Assembly (NCBI RefSeq): GCF_000986795.1
Contig: NZ_LAYZ01000004.1
Coordinates: 62,001-126,000, forward strand
Length of the DNA stretch: 64,000 nucleotides
Origin: Salinicoccus sediminis
GTDB taxonomy: Bacteria; Bacillota; Bacilli; Staphylococcales; Salinicoccaceae
Direction: 5' to 3'
Shown: piece by piece, positions 60,748 through 64,000 of the stretch
How the letters are laid out: each line of letters starts with the position of its first letter
How positions within the stretch are numbered: the stretch's first letter is position 1
Program-made: the position numbers and the translations under genes
The notes under the pieces: model-generated
Told to the model about the DNA's origin: nothing
The model's input: the letters and a program-made list of their open reading frames with translations, nothing else
The model's database searches: none

Positions 60748-61530
60748 ATGGATATCCTTCTTCTGCTGCTCATCGGGACTGCCGCCTCCATCATCGGTGC
60801 CCTCATCGGCATCGGCGGCGGGGTCATTATCGTACCTTCACTGATCTTCCTCGCGAACAACACAGAAATCATCGGTGACATGTCTGTCCAGAATGCAATC
60901 GGAACCTCTTCACTGACACTCGTCTTTACAGGATTGTTTTCGATGCTTGCATACGGCAGATCAAAAACCGTGGACTTGAAAAGCGGCATGCTGTTTTCCA
61001 TAGGGATCGTACCCGGTTCCCTGGCCGGCGCCTATTTGAGCCGGTTTCTGGATCAGGATTCGTTCGGCATCATCTTCGGCGCCTTCCTGCTCCTCATCTT
61101 TATGGTGCTCACTTTCAAGACCAGGATGATCAGGAATCGGGAGGCTGCCGATCAGGATAAGAAGGAATTCAAACCGCTGCTCGGCATCACCGCTTCATTC
61201 TTCGTCGGCATCAGTGCCGGGCTGTTCGGCATCGGCGGCGGTGCGCTCATGACACCGCTGATGATCATCGTCCTTAATTTCTCCCCGCATGTGGCCGTCG
61301 CGACCAGCATGGTGATCATTTTCAGCTCCAGCCTGTCGAGCTCTGCGGGGCATTTTGCACAGGGCAACATACTGTGGGGCTACGGCGCCGTCCTCATCGC
61401 CGCCACCTATATGGGGTCAAAGATTGGCGTCAGGATCAACCAGGCCCTGAACAGCCATTCCCTCTCCCAGGTACTCCGCTTCGGCCTTCTCATTCTCGGC
61501 ATCTATATGATCATCGATGGACTCATGTAA
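60748..61530 (+). CDS. TSUP family permease (TauE/SafE)
   Basis: A 260-residue membrane protein with about eight TM helices and two homologous halves, each beginning with a glycine-rich GIGGG motif (ALIGIGGGVIIVPSLIFL and AGLFGIGGGALMTPLMII). TSUP proteins move sulfite, sulfonates, taurine or thiosulfate. Substrate unknown. The ATG at 60748 after GTGGTGA is preferred to the upstream frame at 60721. Confidence 0.92.
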   Translation: MDILLLLLIGTAASIIGALIGIGGGVIIVPSLIFLANNTEIIGDMSVQNAIGTSSLTLVFTGLFSMLAYGRSKTVDLKSGMLFSIGIVPGSLAGAYLSRFLDQDSFGIIFGAFLLLIFMVLTFKTRMIRNREAADQDKKEFKPLLGITASFFVGISAGLFGIGGGALMTPLMIIVLNFSPHVAVATSMVIIFSSSLSSSAGHFAQGNILWGYGAVLIAATYMGSKIGVRINQALNSHSLSQVLRFGLLILGIYMIIDGLM

Positions 61531-61532
61531 AA

Positions 61533-61558
61533 GAAGCATCTGCCGCGGCAGATGCTTC
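61533..61558. terminator. Bidirectional terminator
   Basis: Palindromic GAAGCATCTGCC / GGCAGATGCTTC with GC centre, between convergent genes. Confidence 0.85.
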
Positions 61559-61565
61559 CTGATCA

Positions 61566-62120
61566 TTACACTCTGAGGGCGCCACGGAACCTTCGCGCAC
61601 CATAATAGGATTCCGCACCGTTATGGTAGATGAATACCATATTGTAACGGAAATCACCGAAAATGGCACCGCCGCGCTCCCTGATCCCATCCGGCGTACT
61701 AAGCCAGGATGATGTCTTATTGTCAAAGTCACCGAGTTCCTGCAGAAAGCGGTATTGGCTTTCATCAAGCATCGTGATGCCCATTTCCTCTGCAAGTTCC
61801 ATCGCGCTGGTTTCAGGCTTATGCTTCTTACGCGCTTCCCATGCTGCACGGTCGTAGCATACGCTCTTCCTCCCTGCGGGACTTTCTTTCGAACAGTCGA
61901 AGAAGATGAATTCCCCATCCTCTTCCCCGACGACATCAGGCTCCCCTTCTGTCCGCTCCATTTCTGAAAGCGACCACAGTTTTTCCGGGTTGGATTCCAA
62001 CTTCTCTTCCACCTGCTCCCATTCAATTCCTGCATGTCTGTCCATATTGGCCACAAATCGTTCCCTGGATATCTCCAGCTGCTTTTTCGTTTCTTCCGTG
62101 TTCAGTTTTTTTGCTGACAT
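61566..62120 (-). CDS. DUF4256 domain protein
   Basis: A 184-residue soluble protein matching the DUF4256 pattern: RFVANMDRHAGIEWEQVEEKL, MERTEGEPDVV, FFDCSKESPAGRKSVCYDR and the C-terminal FGDFRYNMVFIYHNGAESYY, GARRFRGALRV. Function unknown. It is downstream of the flavin reductase gene on the same strand (18-bp gap) and may belong to that operon. Confidence 0.85.
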   Translation of the reverse strand: MSAKKLNTEETKKQLEISRERFVANMDRHAGIEWEQVEEKLESNPEKLWSLSEMERTEGEPDVVGEEDGEFIFFDCSKESPAGRKSVCYDRAAWEARKKHKPETSAMELAEEMGITMLDESQYRFLQELGDFDNKTSSWLSTPDGIRERGGAIFGDFRYNMVFIYHNGAESYYGARRFRGALRV

Positions 62121-62138
62121 GTCTGATCATCCCCCTGT

Positions 62139-62840
62139 CTAATATCCGATGAATGTCTCTTTTCTAATGTTCTTTTTCGGTACCCCGGTACCAGTCAGAT
62201 GCTTGCTTACCGATTCGACCATGGAATAGGGGCCGGCGATAAGATATTTTTCCACGTCTGCCCCTTCAAGCAGCTCAAGTTCCTTGTGCAGCCCTTCGCT
62301 CGACTCTATGAAACGCACTTCTGCAATTCCCCTGTCGCTGATGTCCGAAAGCTCCCCGCTGTACGTGAATTTTCCTTCCCCATCAACATACAGGAGAACG
62401 GGCGGCGTCTCCACCCTGATATCCGCATCAGCCAGTTCACTGAGCATCGCATGGAAAGGTGTGATGCCGATTCCACCGGCAATGAAGACCGTCCGCTCCC
62501 CGCCATCTGTGTGAAAAGAGCCTGCGGGACCGCTCATGGTCATCTCCATGCCGGGTTCCAGTTCAAGGAGCGCCTGTTTATAATCACTCGGCCTGTCATC
62601 TATCCTGGTCGTCACTTCAATCACATCTTCCCGCGGGGACGAGGAGATTGTGAAAGGTTTTGTCGGCGGTTTGACTTTCCTGTGGGTAATTGTGAAAAGT
62701 CCGTGCTGCCCTGCCTGCCAGCTCACCCCCTCCGGCTTTTCAAAACTGAAAGTATATACATCCCCTGAAATCTGACGCCTTTCTTTGAAAATCAGTTCTT
62801 TCTTTTTAAAAACAGCTGCTGCATCTTTTAAAAATCCCAT
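62139..62840 (-). CDS. FAD/NAD(P)-binding ferredoxin-reductase-like oxidoreductase
   Basis: A 233-residue FNR-like flavoprotein without a 2Fe-2S domain. FAD part: WQAGQHGLFT and KPFTISSSPRED; NAD(P) part: VFIAGGIGITPFHAML and LIAGPYSMVESVSKHL, with the C-terminal ETFIGY. It would pass electrons between NAD(P)H and a partner such as a heme or iron-sulfur protein; none is encoded nearby. GGAGGAG precedes the ATG at 62840; the frame to 62993 overlaps the AHSA1 gene and is rejected. Confidence 0.88.
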   Translation of the reverse strand: MGFLKDAAAVFKKKELIFKERRQISGDVYTFSFEKPEGVSWQAGQHGLFTITHRKVKPPTKPFTISSSPREDVIEVTTRIDDRPSDYKQALLELEPGMEMTMSGPAGSFHTDGGERTVFIAGGIGITPFHAMLSELADADIRVETPPVLLYVDGEGKFTYSGELSDISDRGIAEVRFIESSEGLHKELELLEGADVEKYLIAGPYSMVESVSKHLTGTGVPKKNIRKETFIGY

Positions 62841-62865
62841 CCGTTTCTCCTCCTTCGGCCTGCCT

Positions 62866-63255
62866 TCACTCCTGGTCCAATATGCGTGCCAGCGTTTCGA
62901 TTTTATCACTCCAGCCGTATCTGGCTCCATTGTATGCCATATCCTCTTCCCTGAAGCCCGTATGGTCCAGGTGCAGAACCGTCCATTCTTCATCTTCTGT
63001 CAATGTCCATGTGACGACCGTATCGAGTGGTCCTCCCACCCATGTATAGGACAATCTGACGGGCGCTTCAACAGCCAGCACCACACTGTCCACGACCAGA
63101 TTTATTTCTTCGTTGCGGAACTGGCACTGATGACCGACGATCGGTTTGAAATCATTCGGCATCACCCATTCAGAAAGTATATCCGGATCAGTCAGTGCTT
63201 CCCACACTTTCTCCCTTCTGCTCCTGAATTTAAAATCAAGCGATATTTCCGCCAT
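62866..63255 (-). CDS. SRPBCC / AHSA1 domain protein
   Basis: A 129-residue START-like (AHSA1) protein with ISLDFKFRSRREKVWEALTDP, VVTWTLTEDEEWTVLHLDHTG and the C-terminal GWSDKIETLARIL. Such proteins bind hydrophobic ligands and are often paired with an ArsR-type regulator, as here: the regulator gene ends two bases upstream. Ligand unknown. Confidence 0.9.
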   Translation of the reverse strand: MAEISLDFKFRSRREKVWEALTDPDILSEWVMPNDFKPIVGHQCQFRNEEINLVVDSVVLAVEAPVRLSYTWVGGPLDTVVTWTLTEDEEWTVLHLDHTGFREEDMAYNGARYGWSDKIETLARILDQE

Positions 63256-63257
63256 CT

Positions 63258-63578
63258 TTATTCCTCCAATAATTTTCTGAGTTTTTCTGCGTTCCCGCTC
63301 CAGAATTGTTCATAATATGACAGCCAGTCCCTCACTTCCTTCAGCGGTTCCGGGTTCAGCCTGTACTTCGTCTCCCGCCCTGTGCGCCGTCCTTTGACGA
63401 GGTCCGCTTCGCCCAGTACTTTCAAATGCTTGGAAACGGCAGTCCTGCCCATATCAAAATGCGGTGTGAGTTCATGCAGCGGCATTTCCCGGGTGCGGGA
63501 CAGTATATGCACAATCTTTCTCCTGGTCGGATCCGCAATGGCCGTAAAAACATCGCGTTCAACTTCCGGTTCCCCCAT
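63258..63578 (-). CDS. ArsR/SmtB-type transcriptional regulator
   Basis: A 106-residue winged-helix repressor. DVFTAIADPTRRKIVHILS is the ArsR N-terminal helix pair, HFDMGRTAVSKHLKVLGEAD the recognition helix, and GRRTGRETKYRLNPEPL the wing. No metal-binding Cys motif is present, so it belongs to the non-metal SdpR-like group usually paired with AHSA1 proteins. The ATG at 63578 follows GGAGGGG. A duplicated palindromic operator spans its promoter, indicating autorepression of the regulator-AHSA1-reductase operon. Confidence 0.9.
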   Translation of the reverse strand: MGEPEVERDVFTAIADPTRRKIVHILSRTREMPLHELTPHFDMGRTAVSKHLKVLGEADLVKGRRTGRETKYRLNPEPLKEVRDWLSYYEQFWSGNAEKLRKLLEE

Positions 63579-63600
63579 CCTGCCCCTCCTTCTTAGATAA

Positions 63601-63650
63601 GACACCTTTTAGTGTCTTTAATTATAAGACACTAAAAGGTGTCCGGTCAA
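63601..63650 (-). promoter_or_regulatory. ArsR-family operon promoter with duplicated operator
   Basis: GACACCTTTTAGTGTC (63601-63616) and its exact reverse complement GACACTAAAAGGTGTC (63628-63643) form a perfect 16-bp inverted repeat. Each copy is itself a dyad GACAC-N6-GTGTC. The -10 TATAAT (63626-63621) is in the 11-bp spacer and the -35 TTGACC (63650-63645) lies 18 bp from it, so bound repressor would cover the promoter. Confidence 0.85.
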
Positions 63651-63725
63651 CAAAAAGCCACTTCTGTATTTCTTTGCTTTATGATTTAATATAGTTAATG
63701 AATACCCGGAAATGGAGATGTGCAA

Positions 63726-64000
63726 ATGACATTTGATGAATATGTGGATAAAATCGATGAAAAATGGCGGGAGAGTTTCATAAGAACGTGGGATGTGATC
63801 AGCGAACATCTTCCGGAGGGGTTCGAGGCGGACATCCAGCATGGTATGCCGGGATTTGTGGTGCCGAAGGACAGATACCCTGAAGGTTATCATGTGGATA
63901 ACGAACCGCTTCCTTTCATAGGCGTCGCTTCACAAAAGAGGCATCTCGCCGTCTATCACATGGGGATGTACCGGGATAAGAATCTGTATGACTGGTTCAC
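63726..64000 (+). CDS. DUF1801 family protein (truncated by window end)
   Basis: The frame begins with ATG at 63726 after GGAG and runs open to base 64000, about 91 residues. MTFDEYVDKIDEKWRESFI, EADIQHGMPGFVVPKD and FIGVASQKRHLAVYHMGMY fit the DUF1801 (YdhG-like) family of small proteins of unknown function. It diverges from the ArsR gene, so the duplicated operator between them could also affect it. The C-terminus is outside the window. Confidence 0.85.
   Translation, partial: MTFDEYVDKIDEKWRESFIRTWDVISEHLPEGFEADIQHGMPGFVVPKDRYPEGYHVDNEPLPFIGVASQKRHLAVYHMGMYRDKNLYDWF

Noticed and set aside
1-64000. Insertion sequences, prophage, integrons, tRNA-linked islands, rRNA or CRISPR arrays
   Set aside because: No transposase or integrase motif, no regularly spaced repeats and no recognisable tRNA or rRNA sequence was seen on reading; a tRNAscan-SE, ISfinder and CRISPR search would settle this.

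Overview
The window reads as a chromosomal segment of a moderately GC-rich low-GC Gram-positive (Firmicutes) of the Staphylococcaceae; a Salinicoccus-like halotolerant coccus is the best guess. This rests on the staphylococcal-type molybdenum cofactor cluster, ScdA/Ric, a LysM-CHAP wall hydrolase behind a WalR-type box, a CcpC/CcpE-type LysR regulator, purine-rich ribosome binding sites, and acidic linkers on lipoproteins. The genus is inference. I saw no rRNA, tRNA, CRISPR array, insertion sequence or prophage. It looks like ordinary, densely coded chromosome with many convergent gene pairs sharing bidirectional terminators.

Layout. 1-2.7 kb: molybdopterin genes (partial moeA, moaC, moaB, moeB). 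2.9-5.4 kb: PhoP/PhoR two-component system. 5.5-9.3 kb: a cysteine-free Ric homologue, an unknown charged membrane-anchored protein, LOG-family hydrolase, GNAT, small unknowns. 9.4-17.3 kb: a peptide-uptake locus, two tandem OppA-like lipoproteins facing away from a permease/ATPase operon in the order C-B-D-F. 17.4-29.6 kb: transporters, a CcpE-like regulator, two SDRs (one lacking the catalytic Lys), YebC, a TMBIM membrane protein, the LysM-CHAP hydrolase. 29.6-33.5 kb: queuosine block: yhhQ and queF behind a preQ1-I riboswitch with attenuator, then dsbA-like, and a separate overlapping queC-queD-queE operon. 33.7-38.4 kb: gamma-glutamyltransferase, trhO, a YhdH-type reductase, and an orphan YkoF thiamine-binding protein behind a TPP riboswitch. 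38.5-47.1 kb: O-methyltransferase with an elaborate palindromic promoter, BASS symporter, ABC exporter, GNATs, a 14-TM drug pump, YwbE, diaminopropionate ammonia-lyase. 47.2-53.6 kb: HAD phosphatase, GH4 6-phospho-glycosidase divergent from an RpiR regulator, CNNM/CorC protein, GmhB-like phosphatase, glutathione-independent formaldehyde dehydrogenase. 53.6-60.6 kb: GlcG-like protein, ABC exporter, the des-desK-desR membrane-fluidity system, an aspartate-dehydrogenase-like protein, DedA. 60.7-64 kb: TSUP exporter, DUF4256, a flavin reductase / AHSA1 / ArsR operon with a striking double operator, and a truncated DUF1801 gene.

No clearly new multi-gene system is visible. The most notable points are the cysteine-less Ric, the SDR with an Asn in place of the catalytic Lys, the TPP-controlled orphan YkoF, the nested palindromes at the O-methyltransferase promoter and the duplicated ArsR operator.
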